A DNA stretch of 20,918 bases from an uncultured Bacilli bacterium. GTDB lineage: Bacteria > Bacillota_I > Bacilli_A > RF39 > UBA660. The stretch lies in NCBI GenBank assembly GCA_947628325.1, contig CANQZL010000005.1:1-20918 (forward strand). Direction: 5' to 3'. The notes beneath the pieces are model-generated. The model was not told the origin of the DNA. It made no database searches and saw only the letters and a list, made by a program, of their open reading frames with translations. Of the stretch, positions 1 through 6,112 are shown one piece after another (the stretch's first letter is position 1; every line of letters starts with the position of its first letter). The position numbers and the translations under genes are program-made.

Positions 1-30
1 ATCAATATGTAATTAAAAGAAATAAGTAAT

Positions 31-759
31 TTAAATTGTTATAATAACTATAATAGTTCCAACCAATAAGCCAATTATAAAACTAATTAATTTATTTAAT
101 TTTATGCCTTCTTTAAATATTTTTCCTAAACTTAAAGTAATCATTATTCCAGCAGTAATAATAAGGACAATATATAAGATGAAATTACTTAGATAATTTT
201 TTAAAAAGATCATAGTTATTAAGGCACCAGCTAGTTCACCAAATGAACTAATAAATGTTAAAATAATTGCTCTTTTCTTACTACCCGTTGCATAATATAT
301 CGGTAAACAAATTGCTATTCCCTCTGTAATATTATGTATTAATATTAAAAAACTCATTTTAAGACCTAATGTTAAATTACTATATGAGGTTAAAGCACAT
401 ATAATTCCTTCAGGAATATTATGAATTAAAAGACTTATGGCACTTAATACCCCTACTCTATATATACTATCTTTTTTATTTATATGTTTATCAGTAAAAT
501 TAACAAATATATAGCCTATCATTAATAAACATAAAGAATAAAACATTAATACTAATGAATTAGTATATTTATTTACTAATAATAATCCTTCAGGAATCAA
601 TTCAAGTATTGAAATTAAAAACATTACAGAACATGAAAGTCCCAAAGAAAAAGATAGCACTCCCCTTTCATACTTTTTATTAATAAATAATAATAAATTA
701 CCTAACATAGCAGCAAAACCTGCAATACTTGTAATAATTAATGGATAAAATGTATTCAT
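31..759 (-). CDS. ZIP family divalent metal transporter (ZupT-like)
   Basis: This is a 242-residue, almost wholly hydrophobic protein with about eight predicted membrane segments, the size and layout of bacterial ZIP transporters that import zinc, iron or manganese across the cytoplasmic membrane. The family signatures are visible: His113-Asn-Ile-Pro-Glu-Gly in the fourth segment, and His142-Asn-Ile-Thr-Glu-Gly followed by PIYYATGSKKRA in the fifth. These two segments form the metal site in characterised ZIPs. In the second motif Thr replaces the usual Pro, but the metal-binding His, Asn and Glu are kept. The His-rich cytoplasmic loop often found between segments 3 and 4 is short and has only one His. 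No clear Shine-Dalgarno site precedes the ATG. Family assignment is secure; the metal cannot be read from sequence. Confidence 0.88.
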   Translation of the reverse strand: MNTFYPLIITSIAGFAAMLGNLLLFINKKYERGVLSFSLGLSCSVMFLISILELIPEGLLLVNKYTNSLVLMFYSLCLLMIGYIFVNFTDKHINKKDSIYRVGVLSAISLLIHNIPEGIICALTSYSNLTLGLKMSFLILIHNITEGIAICLPIYYATGSKKRAIILTFISSFGELAGALITMIFLKNYLSNFILYIVLIITAGIMITLSLGKIFKEGIKLNKLISFIIGLLVGTIIVIITI

Positions 760-861
760 ACTAATATATATTAATTTTTTTTATATAATATTCATCTTAC
801 CAGCTTTTTCCATTAATACTTTAATAATATCTGTAAATAATACTAATAGGAGGTTAAAAAT

Positions 862-1005
862 ATGAGCAGAAATTCAAGTAAAAGTTCTTGCAATAATCGT
901 AGCCAAAGTAACAACAATAGTAATAATAGTGCAAGAAATAATCAAAGAACAAATGCTAAAGCTAGAGATCAAAAATCTTCTAGTTCAAGAGCAGAAAGTA
1001 AGTAA
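862..1005 (+). CDS. 47-residue Ser/Asn-rich basic small protein
   Basis: This short ORF encodes 47 residues: 14 Ser, 11 Asn, 10 Arg or Lys, one Cys and only two acidic residues. It has no hydrophobic stretch, so it is probably disordered and may bind nucleic acid or another anionic partner. It is likely a real gene for three reasons: a perfect AGGAGG lies at 848-853, eight bases before the ATG; the ORF ends in TAA immediately before a strong hairpin terminator; and it is the only coding frame in the gap. It is divergent from the transporter gene and convergent with the 209-residue gene. I do not recognise a family. The composition loosely recalls small spore-associated or nucleoid-associated peptides, but no diagnostic motif is present. 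Confidence 0.7.
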   Translation: MSRNSSKSSCNNRSQSNNNSNNSARNNQRTNAKARDQKSSSSRAESK

Positions 1006-1037
1006 AAAAAGGAAACCATTTAATTGGTTTCTTTTTT
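1004..1037. terminator. Bidirectional intrinsic terminator
   Basis: The hairpin pairs GAAACCA (1012-1018) with TGGTTTC (1025-1031) around a six-base loop. It is followed by T6 on the plus strand and, read on the other strand, by the complement of the A-run at 1004-1010. It can end both the 47-residue plus-strand gene and the facing 209-residue minus-strand gene, whose stop codon lies within it. Confidence 0.85.
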
Positions 1038-1665
1038 ATTTATCTTCTTCTGGATTAGGATCTACACAAGTTACTTCTTCACGTGTTCCATTTGAAGTAT
1101 AATAGCATTGACACTTACCATCTCGGCATTCACAATCAGTTGCTCTTTCACATTTTGATAATCTTATTTCTTCAGAATTTTTAGGATTCGTAGAACGAGG
1201 ATTATTAACAATAGCTTCTAAATCTACTATTTTTTTATCTGCTTGTCTTTTTAGACTAGAATAACTACTTGGTTTTATAATTGTATAACCATCACTGCAT
1301 TTTTTACTATATAAATTAGCTAACTTTTGACTCAATTCATTAAATTCAGATAATTGAGCCTTACAAGCATTTAAATTATCATTATCACAAAAATATTTAT
1401 TATCAAGGTACGTAAACCAACTACCTACAATACTATAAGAAAGACTTTGAATATCCTCTCTGACTTTATCATCATTCTTTTTGGTATTTAAAATTTCAAT
1501 TATTTCATCTAAATAACGTTCACTACCATTAACATAAAAATCAGTTAAATTAGTTTTTATTGTTTCAGTGTAATCTATTGTTTTATCATCGATTATTTTC
1601 TTACCCAAAAAGATTAATCCAATAAAAGCTGCAAATATAAAAATTTTAATGACTGTTTTTTTCAT
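1036..1665 (-). CDS. Membrane-anchored Cys-rich protein of unknown function
   Basis: This 209-residue protein begins MKKTVIKIF and has one hydrophobic segment (about residues 5-22), so it is probably an N-terminally anchored extracytoplasmic protein. The middle is helical and charged. The last 40 residues hold a Cys cluster (CERATDCECRDGKCQCYY, then VTC near the end), with further cysteines at FCDND, NACKA and KKCSDG. Such spacing suggests a small disulfide- or metal-stabilised knot. There is no lipobox Cys, so it is not a lipoprotein. The start codon is one base after the xerD stop, and its Shine-Dalgarno AGGAGG (1671-1676) lies inside the end of xerD, so the two are probably translationally coupled. 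I do not recognise the family, and its link to xerD may be only operon sharing. Confidence 0.75.
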   Translation of the reverse strand: MKKTVIKIFIFAAFIGLIFLGKKIIDDKTIDYTETIKTNLTDFYVNGSERYLDEIIEILNTKKNDDKVREDIQSLSYSIVGSWFTYLDNKYFCDNDNLNACKAQLSEFNELSQKLANLYSKKCSDGYTIIKPSSYSSLKRQADKKIVDLEAIVNNPRSTNPKNSEEIRLSKCERATDCECRDGKCQCYYTSNGTREEVTCVDPNPEEDK

Positions 1666-1666
1666 A

Positions 1667-2566
1667 TTAATCCTCCTTATAAATCTTATTTCGTGGATGA
1701 TATTGATAATCTTCTTTTAATTTTTCATTTACTAAATGAGCATATATCTGAGTAGTAGATATATCTTCATGACCTAATAATTCTTGAATTACCCTTAAAT
1801 CAGCACCATGTTTTAATAAATGTGTTGCAAAAGAGTGTCTAAGGACATGAGGCGAAACATTTTTAGTAATACCACTTCTTTTACATTCTTTTTTAATTAT
1901 TTTAAAAAAACCTTGACGACTAATATTACTTAAACTATTAGAAATAAATAAATAATCAGATACTTTATCCTTTAAAATAATTGGACGATATCTTTCTATA
2001 TATAATTTTAAATAGTTAATAGCAATATCAGATATAGGAACTATTCGTTCTTTTTTGCCTTTTCCAAATACTCTTACAAAACAATTAACTAAATCAACAT
2101 CCATTATCTTTAAATTAATTAATTCGCTTATTCTAAGTCCTGAAGCATATAATAACTCTAACATAGCTTTATTACGATAATCATATGGTGTAAGTAAATT
2201 AACATTCAATAACTTATCTACTTCATCTTCTGTTAAATAAGTTGGTAATTTCTTAGGTATTTTAGGACTTGAAATATTTAGACAAGGATTTTCATTTATA
2301 ACATTTTCATTAACTAAAAATGTATAAAATGAATTAATAACTGTAATATAATGTGCTACTGTCTTAGCATTTTTATCTTTTAATGAAGAAATATACTTTT
2401 GCAAATCACGAAAATCAATCTTTTCTAAATTACCATTAAAATAAAGATCAAAATCTTTTAAATCATTAAGGTAACTTTTTAAAGTATTAGAAGATAACTT
2501 TCTTTCATATTCTAAGTATTCTAAATACTTAGATATTAATTTACTAGGGACATACTCCTCCATCAT
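1667..2566 (-). CDS. xerD: Tyrosine recombinase XerD
   Basis: Site-specific tyrosine recombinase, expected to resolve chromosome dimers at dif with a partner recombinase. It has an N-terminal SAM-like core-binding domain (about residues 10-90) and a C-terminal catalytic domain. The catalytic residues are visible: Arg in SGLRISEL, Lys in GKGKKERIVP, His and Arg in HVLRHSFATHL, His in LLGHEDISTTQIY, and the nucleophile Tyr in that last motif. From ATG 2566 the length is 299, the standard XerC/XerD size. An upstream GTG at 2575 is in frame but lies inside the Shine-Dalgarno AGGGTGG, so I prefer the ATG. XerD rather than XerC or an integrase is inferred from length and the absence of mobile-element genes nearby; XerC cannot be excluded. 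Confidence 0.88.
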   Translation of the reverse strand: MMEEYVPSKLISKYLEYLEYERKLSSNTLKSYLNDLKDFDLYFNGNLEKIDFRDLQKYISSLKDKNAKTVAHYITVINSFYTFLVNENVINENPCLNISSPKIPKKLPTYLTEDEVDKLLNVNLLTPYDYRNKAMLELLYASGLRISELINLKIMDVDLVNCFVRVFGKGKKERIVPISDIAINYLKLYIERYRPIILKDKVSDYLFISNSLSNISRQGFFKIIKKECKRSGITKNVSPHVLRHSFATHLLKHGADLRVIQELLGHEDISTTQIYAHLVNEKLKEDYQYHPRNKIYKED

Positions 2567-2586
2567 ATTAACCACCCTACTATAAA

Positions 2587-2615
2587 ATTATATAAAATTT
2601 CTTAAAAAAAGTAAA
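2587..2615 (-). promoter_or_regulatory. Probable sigma-A promoter of xerD
   Basis: On the minus strand, a TTTACT -35 box (2610-2615) is followed after 17 bases by a TATAAT -10 box (2587-2592). Transcription would start near 2580, only a few bases before the Shine-Dalgarno, giving a very short leader. Confidence 0.6.
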
Positions 2616-2668
2616 TCATTAAAGAAATGTTTATTCTTTTTAGACATATAAATTGACTTAAAAAAGAT

Positions 2669-2696
2669 TTTACACTTAAAATAATTTTGTTATAAT
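2669..2696 (+). promoter_or_regulatory. Sigma-A promoter of rarA-gpsA with extended -10
   Basis: A TTTACA -35 box (2669-2674), a 16-base spacer and TATAAT (2691-2696) preceded by TG-T form an extended -10 promoter. Transcription would start near 2703, right at the Shine-Dalgarno AGGGTGG (2703-2709), so the leader is about 12 bases. Confidence 0.7.
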
Positions 2697-2714
2697 TGTT
2701 ATAGGGTGGTAACA

Positions 2715-3914
2715 ATGGAAATCCTAGCTGATAAATTAAGACCTCAAACTTTAGATGATATAATTGGGCAACAACATTTAGTTGGACCAAATAAAGTAAT
2801 TAGAAATTTGGTTGAAAATAATCATTTAGTTAGTATGATTTTATATGGTAAACCAGGTATTGGTAAAACGTCTATTGCTTATGCAATAGCCAAACAAATT
2901 GATAAACCTTATCGTATGTTAAATGCGACTATAAATAATAAGCAAGATTTTGATATTGTTATTGAAGAAGCTAAAATGAATGGTGAAATGATTGTTATAA
3001 TGGATGAGATTCATCGTTTAAATAAAGATAAACAAGACTTACTCCTACCCTATATTGAAAATGGTCTTATTACTTTAATTGGTATGACTACTTCAAATCC
3101 CTATCATAAAATAAATCCTGCTATTAGAAGTAGATGTCAAATATTTGAATTAAAAGAATTGACAATTGAAGACATAGAATTAGGACTAGATAAAGCTTCT
3201 AAGTATTTAAAAGATATAAAATTAGATGAAGATGCTAAAAAGACTATTGCTAAACTATCTAGTGGTGATTTAAGAAATGCTATCAATTTATTAGAAGTAG
3301 CATTTTATAGCACCAAAGATAAACATGTTACCTTAGAAACAATTAAAAATATTAACGCTAAAGCTATCTTTTTTTCTGATTCTTCAGAAGATGGACATTA
3401 TGATGTTTTATCAGGATTACAAAAATCTATTAGAGGTTCTGATGTTAATGCCTCACTTCACTATTTAGCTCGATTACTTACAGAAGGTGACTTAGATAGT
3501 ATATATCGTAGATTAAGTGTCATTGCTTATGAAGATATTGGTCTTGCAAATCCTGCTATTGGACCTAAAGTTATGGCAGCTATTCATGCCTCAGAATTAG
3601 TTGGACTACCTGAAGCTAGTATCCCATTAGGTACTTTAGTAGTTGAAATGGCTTTAAGCCCTAAAAGTAATAGTGCCTCAAGTGCTATTTTCGATGCCTT
3701 AAGTGATATTGAAAATGGAAATACTGGAAACTTACCTGAACATATTAAAACAAATAGCCCTTTATATAAATATCCGCATGATTATCCAAATTCATGGGTT
3801 AAACAACAGTATTTACCTGATAATATTAAAAATAGAAAATACTATAAAGCTAAAAATAATAAATATGAAGCAAATCTTAATAAATTATATGAAGAAATGA
3901 AAGGTGGAAAATAA
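2715..3914 (+). CDS. rarA: Replication-associated recombination ATPase RarA (MgsA)
   Basis: AAA+ ATPase of the RarA/MgsA/WRNIP1 family, which acts at stalled or gapped replication forks with SSB. Residues 1-10 (MEILADKLRP) are the typical RarA opening. The Walker A motif GKPGIGKT is at 45-52 and Walker B is MDEIHR near 96-101. The sensor 1 region is MTTSNPYHKINPAIRSRC and sensor 2 lies in SGDLRNAINLLE. The C-terminal half carries the family tetramerisation region (YEDIGLANPAIGPKV, then LSPKSNSA). The length of 399 is slightly short for the family. The longer frame from GTG 2706 uses a codon inside the Shine-Dalgarno, so ATG 2715 is preferred. The gene overlaps gpsA by one base. In Bacillus the orthologue also lies close to tcdA and aspS-hisS, matching this window. 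Confidence 0.93.
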   Translation: MEILADKLRPQTLDDIIGQQHLVGPNKVIRNLVENNHLVSMILYGKPGIGKTSIAYAIAKQIDKPYRMLNATINNKQDFDIVIEEAKMNGEMIVIMDEIHRLNKDKQDLLLPYIENGLITLIGMTTSNPYHKINPAIRSRCQIFELKELTIEDIELGLDKASKYLKDIKLDEDAKKTIAKLSSGDLRNAINLLEVAFYSTKDKHVTLETIKNINAKAIFFSDSSEDGHYDVLSGLQKSIRGSDVNASLHYLARLLTEGDLDSIYRRLSVIAYEDIGLANPAIGPKVMAAIHASELVGLPEASIPLGTLVVEMALSPKSNSASSAIFDALSDIENGNTGNLPEHIKTNSPLYKYPHDYPNSWVKQQYLPDNIKNRKYYKAKNNKYEANLNKLYEEMKGGK

Positions 3915-4891
3915 TGAAAATTGCTTTTATTGGTACAGGTGTTTATGGTTTAGCTCTTGCTTTAGCTGTAAATAAAAATTATAAAAATATCATAATGTGG
4001 ACAGAATCTGAAGAAAGATATCAAAAATATCTTGTAGATGGTTGTATAAAAGATATTATTCCCGAAGTAAATGTTCCTAAAAATATTAAATTAACTGCAT
4101 CATATGAAAAAGCAGCTAAAGATGCTGATATTATCTTTATTACTTCAACAGCAGCCTTTGTAGGTGCAATATGTAAAGAAATAAAACCTTTTATAAATAA
4201 AAAAACTGTTGTATGTATAGCTTCTAAAGGAATTGAAAATAATTCATGTGCCTTTTTAAGTGATATTGTTTATGAAGAATTAAAAATTAAACATATTGCC
4301 ATTGTCTCTGGGCCAACTTTTGCTATAGATATTGCCGAAGATAACCCAGTAGGACTTTCTATTGCATCCCATAGTAAAAAAGCTATAAGATTTATTAAAG
4401 ACGTTTTAGAAAATGATAATTTAAAATTAAGAGAAACTACTGACTTAATAGGTGTTCAAATATGTGGAAGTGTTAAAAATGTTATTGCTTTAGCAGCTGG
4501 AATGCTTGCGGGAATGAACTATCCTGAATCTACGCAAAGTTTTCTTATTACAGAAGCTTTAAATGATATTAAAAATCTTATAACGGCTTTAGGAGGAAAT
4601 CCTAAAACAATTACTTCATTTGCAGGAGTTGGAGACTTACTACTAACTTGTACTTCTATTAAAAGCCGTAACTTTACTTTTGGAAAACTAATTGGTAAAG
4701 GAATTACTCCAGAAGAAAAAGAAAAACATTTAAAAAAGAATACTGTAGAAGGATATTATACTTTAAAAAGTATTTATAAATTAATTAAAAATAAAAAGAT
4801 CAAAATGCCTATAATAGATCTTATATATAAAATAGTTATGAATGATGAAAAACCTGAATTACTAGTATCATTCTTAATAAATAAAAAATGA
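3914..4891 (+). CDS. gpsA: Glycerol-3-phosphate dehydrogenase [NAD(P)+]
   Basis: Cytoplasmic enzyme that reduces dihydroxyacetone phosphate to sn-glycerol 3-phosphate, the backbone of phospholipids. The dinucleotide fold opens with IAFIGTGVYGLALA; GTGVYG replaces the commoner GAGSWG, as in some mollicute-related enzymes. Further family signatures are VSGPTFAIDIAEDNP, CGSVKNVIALAAGM with the catalytic Lys, and GVGDLLLTCTSIKSRNFTFG in the helical substrate-binding domain. The length of 325 is normal. It starts in a TAATG overlap with rarA, with the Shine-Dalgarno AAAGGTGG inside the rarA end, so the two are translationally coupled. Its TGA stop lies in the 5' arm of the terminator. Confidence 0.95.
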   Translation: MKIAFIGTGVYGLALALAVNKNYKNIIMWTESEERYQKYLVDGCIKDIIPEVNVPKNIKLTASYEKAAKDADIIFITSTAAFVGAICKEIKPFINKKTVVCIASKGIENNSCAFLSDIVYEELKIKHIAIVSGPTFAIDIAEDNPVGLSIASHSKKAIRFIKDVLENDNLKLRETTDLIGVQICGSVKNVIALAAGMLAGMNYPESTQSFLITEALNDIKNLITALGGNPKTITSFAGVGDLLLTCTSIKSRNFTFGKLIGKGITPEEKEKHLKKNTVEGYYTLKSIYKLIKNKKIKMPIIDLIYKIVMNDEKPELLVSFLINKK

Positions 4892-4914
4892 AAACTTAGT
4901 CGTTTTCATTTTTT
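4883..4914. terminator. Bidirectional terminator between gpsA and the tcdA operon
   Basis: A 13-base perfect inverted repeat (4883-4895 and 4902-4914) with a six-base loop has A-tracts and T-tracts on its outer sides, so it can act in both directions. Stop codons of both converging genes lie inside it. Confidence 0.85.
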
Positions 4915-5102
4915 TCTTCTTCATCATATATATCTAAATAATTATTAATAGTTTCTTTTATTTGTTTTTCTTCTTCTTTATCTTTAGCATTAGATAATAA
5001 GAAATCTAAATATGTCGTTTTTTCACAAAAAGTTAAATCAGGATTGGTAAGTGTACTATCTTTCATTACTTCAGATATATTATCTAATTTTTCTTCTGAC
5101 AT
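4896..5102 (-). CDS. Small acidic hypothetical protein downstream of tcdA
   Basis: The gene encodes 68 residues from ATG 5102, or 73 if GTG 5117 were used. I prefer the ATG because it lies four bases after the tcdA stop, with GGGAAGTG upstream as a Shine-Dalgarno. The protein is highly acidic, predicted helical, and ends in a Glu/Asp/Lys/Asn tail. It has no membrane segment and a single Cys. It is the last gene of the tcdA transcript and its stop lies in the shared terminator. I do not recognise a family. Its position suggests only co-expression with tcdA. Confidence 0.65.
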   Translation of the reverse strand: MSEEKLDNISEVMKDSTLTNPDLTFCEKTTYLDFLLSNAKDKEEEKQIKETINNYLDIYDEEEKNEND

Positions 5103-5106
5103 ATAA

Positions 5107-5790
5107 TCACTTCCCACTATCTATTATATCATTAAATACATAATTTGCGATAAAAAATCCTGCTACATTAGGAACAATACTTATTGAACCAGGTTTTCTT
5201 TTACCAGTTTTAATGGGAACTTCTTTTGAACATAAGACTGGTATTTTATTTTTTATATTATTATCTCTTAACATTTTACGTATTACTTTAGCAACTGGAT
5301 CATAATTAGTTTTCCAAATATTAGTAATTTGTAATTGTGTAGCATCTATTCTATTACCAGTTCCCATTGAACATATTATTTTTATATTATTTTTAATAGC
5401 TTCTTTTATTAATAATAGTTTAGTTGTCATTGTATCACAACAATCTATTATATAATCAAATGTCTTTAGAGGAATTTCATTAATATTAGACTCATTAAGA
5501 AACATTTCATAAGTTTTAATATTAATAGCTGAATTTATACTTTTAGCTCTTAATTCAGCTTCTAATACCTTAGAATGACCTATATTATTTAAATTAGATA
5601 ATAATTGTCTATTTAAATTACTTAAATCAAACACATCACCATCTACTATAGAAATATTTTTAATTCCAAGTCTTACTAAAGCTTCAAAACAAGCTCCCCC
5701 TACTCCTCCAATACCAACTATTAAAATATTAGAATTTTCTATTTTATTAATCTTTTCTTTATCTAATATTAACTCTACTCTTTCAAACAT
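5107..5790 (-). CDS. tcdA: tRNA threonylcarbamoyladenosine dehydratase TcdA (E1-like)
   Basis: ThiF/MoeB/HesA-fold enzyme that cyclises N6-threonylcarbamoyladenosine at tRNA position 37 to ct6A using ATP. The nucleotide-binding loop GIGGVGG is at 26-32, followed by VDGDVFDLSNLNRQ (50-62), which holds the Asp and Arg residues typical of the E1 fold. The TcdA-specific block CSMGTGNRIDATQ, then KTNYDPVAKVIRKMLR, then VLCSKEVP separates it from ThiF and MoeB, as does the absence of their Cys-rich zinc site. The length of 227 is a little short at the C-terminus. It starts at ATG 5790 with GGAGG at 5796-5800. Its promoter and leader are the decayed copy of the RNA segment at 5787-5995. Bacillus subtilis yrvM is the orthologue and lies in the same neighbourhood. 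Confidence 0.92.
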   Translation of the reverse strand: MFERVELILDKEKINKIENSNILIVGIGGVGGACFEALVRLGIKNISIVDGDVFDLSNLNRQLLSNLNNIGHSKVLEAELRAKSINSAINIKTYEMFLNESNINEIPLKTFDYIIDCCDTMTTKLLLIKEAIKNNIKIICSMGTGNRIDATQLQITNIWKTNYDPVAKVIRKMLRDNNIKNKIPVLCSKEVPIKTGKRKPGSISIVPNVAGFFIANYVFNDIIDSGK

Positions 5791-5809
5791 TTAAACCTCC
5801 ATTAAATAC

Positions 5810-5934
5810 AAAAAACTCAAGGGATACATACATATGATAAAGAACTAAATAAATAAAGAGTATCATATAACTTATTTTAAACTTGTACCATAAAAACAAA
5901 TAAATTATAATTTTAATAAACTATTACTAAAATC
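5810..5934 (-). pseudogene. Degenerate 6S-like RNA gene (about 125 nt)
   Basis: Read on the minus strand, this has the same promoter and the same 3' end (CCTTGAGT then T-run) as the intact RNA at 8171-8348. The 5' arm ACTCAAGG that would close the molecule is gone, and the ACCTGTG/CACAGGT helix is lost. Paired bases of the intact copy such as GTGACAC read ATGATAC here. With no closing stem it should neither fold as 6S RNA nor terminate well, so transcription would run into tcdA. A small derived RNA is still possible. Confidence 0.55.
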
Positions 5935-5940
5935 AATTAA

Positions 5941-5946
5941 ATTATA
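5941..5946 (-). promoter_or_regulatory. Extended -10 promoter driving tcdA
   Basis: TATAAT preceded by TG-A on the minus strand forms an extended -10. It is identical to the one in the other repeat copy even though the sequence downstream has decayed, which suggests it is still needed for tcdA. The start point would be near 5934. Confidence 0.65.
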
Positions 5947-6016
5947 TCATACATAATACAAAATAAATATAATTGCCCAAATTTTATAAAAAATAAACGA
6001 AAACTTTGAATCTAAT

Positions 6017-6112
6017 TCAATTCTTTTTACTTTGTTTTATTTTTCTAAAAAGTTTATTTATTAATTCGCTTATATTTTTATTTTCTTTTCGAATGTCATT
6101 TTCTGTTTTCAT
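6017..6112 (-). CDS. 31-residue Lys/Asn-rich small ORF overlapping the 680-residue gene
   Basis: The ORF starts at ATG 6112, inside the last codons of the upstream gene, and overlaps it by 17 bases in another frame. An AAGGAG Shine-Dalgarno (6119-6124) lies six bases before the ATG, a spacing seldom seen by chance. The product MKTENDIRKENKNISELINK plus eleven more residues is predicted helical, amphipathic and basic at its C-terminus. The arrangement suggests translational coupling and a partner role for the larger protein, but no family is recognised and the length is near the limit of what can be called. Confidence 0.55.
   Translation of the reverse strand: MKTENDIRKENKNISELINKLFRKIKQSKKN

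Larger units (their letters stand above)
5787..5995 (-). repeat. Direct-repeat copy B: diverged copy of the 6S/leader segment
   Basis: This segment aligns with 8148-8415 in the same orientation. Identical or nearly identical parts are the start ATGTTTGAA, the Shine-Dalgarno stretch (5791-5809), CCTTGAGT plus the T-run (5810-5822), and the promoter block TGTATGATATAATTTAATT. The middle is diverged and about 50 bases shorter than the other copy, with differences mainly G/C in copy A to A/T here. Confidence 0.8.

Noticed and set aside
780..850. Minus-strand coding-like stretch ending EKAGKMNII before the transporter gene
   Set aside because: About 19 codons with no start signal, located in the promoter region of the divergent small gene; looked like a gene end but cannot be supported.
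1667..2566. xerD as an integrase responsible for the insertion near tcdA
   Set aside because: It has standard XerC/XerD length and motifs, lies over 3 kb away beyond core genes, and no phage or island genes accompany it.
2602..2790. Open frame on the minus strand across the rarA promoter
   Set aside because: Overlaps the rarA start and both promoters, no ribosome site and no protein-like pattern.
3703..3900. Plus-strand frame inside rarA
   Set aside because: Wholly within rarA in another frame; Ile/Lys/Asn composition is what AT-rich shadows give.
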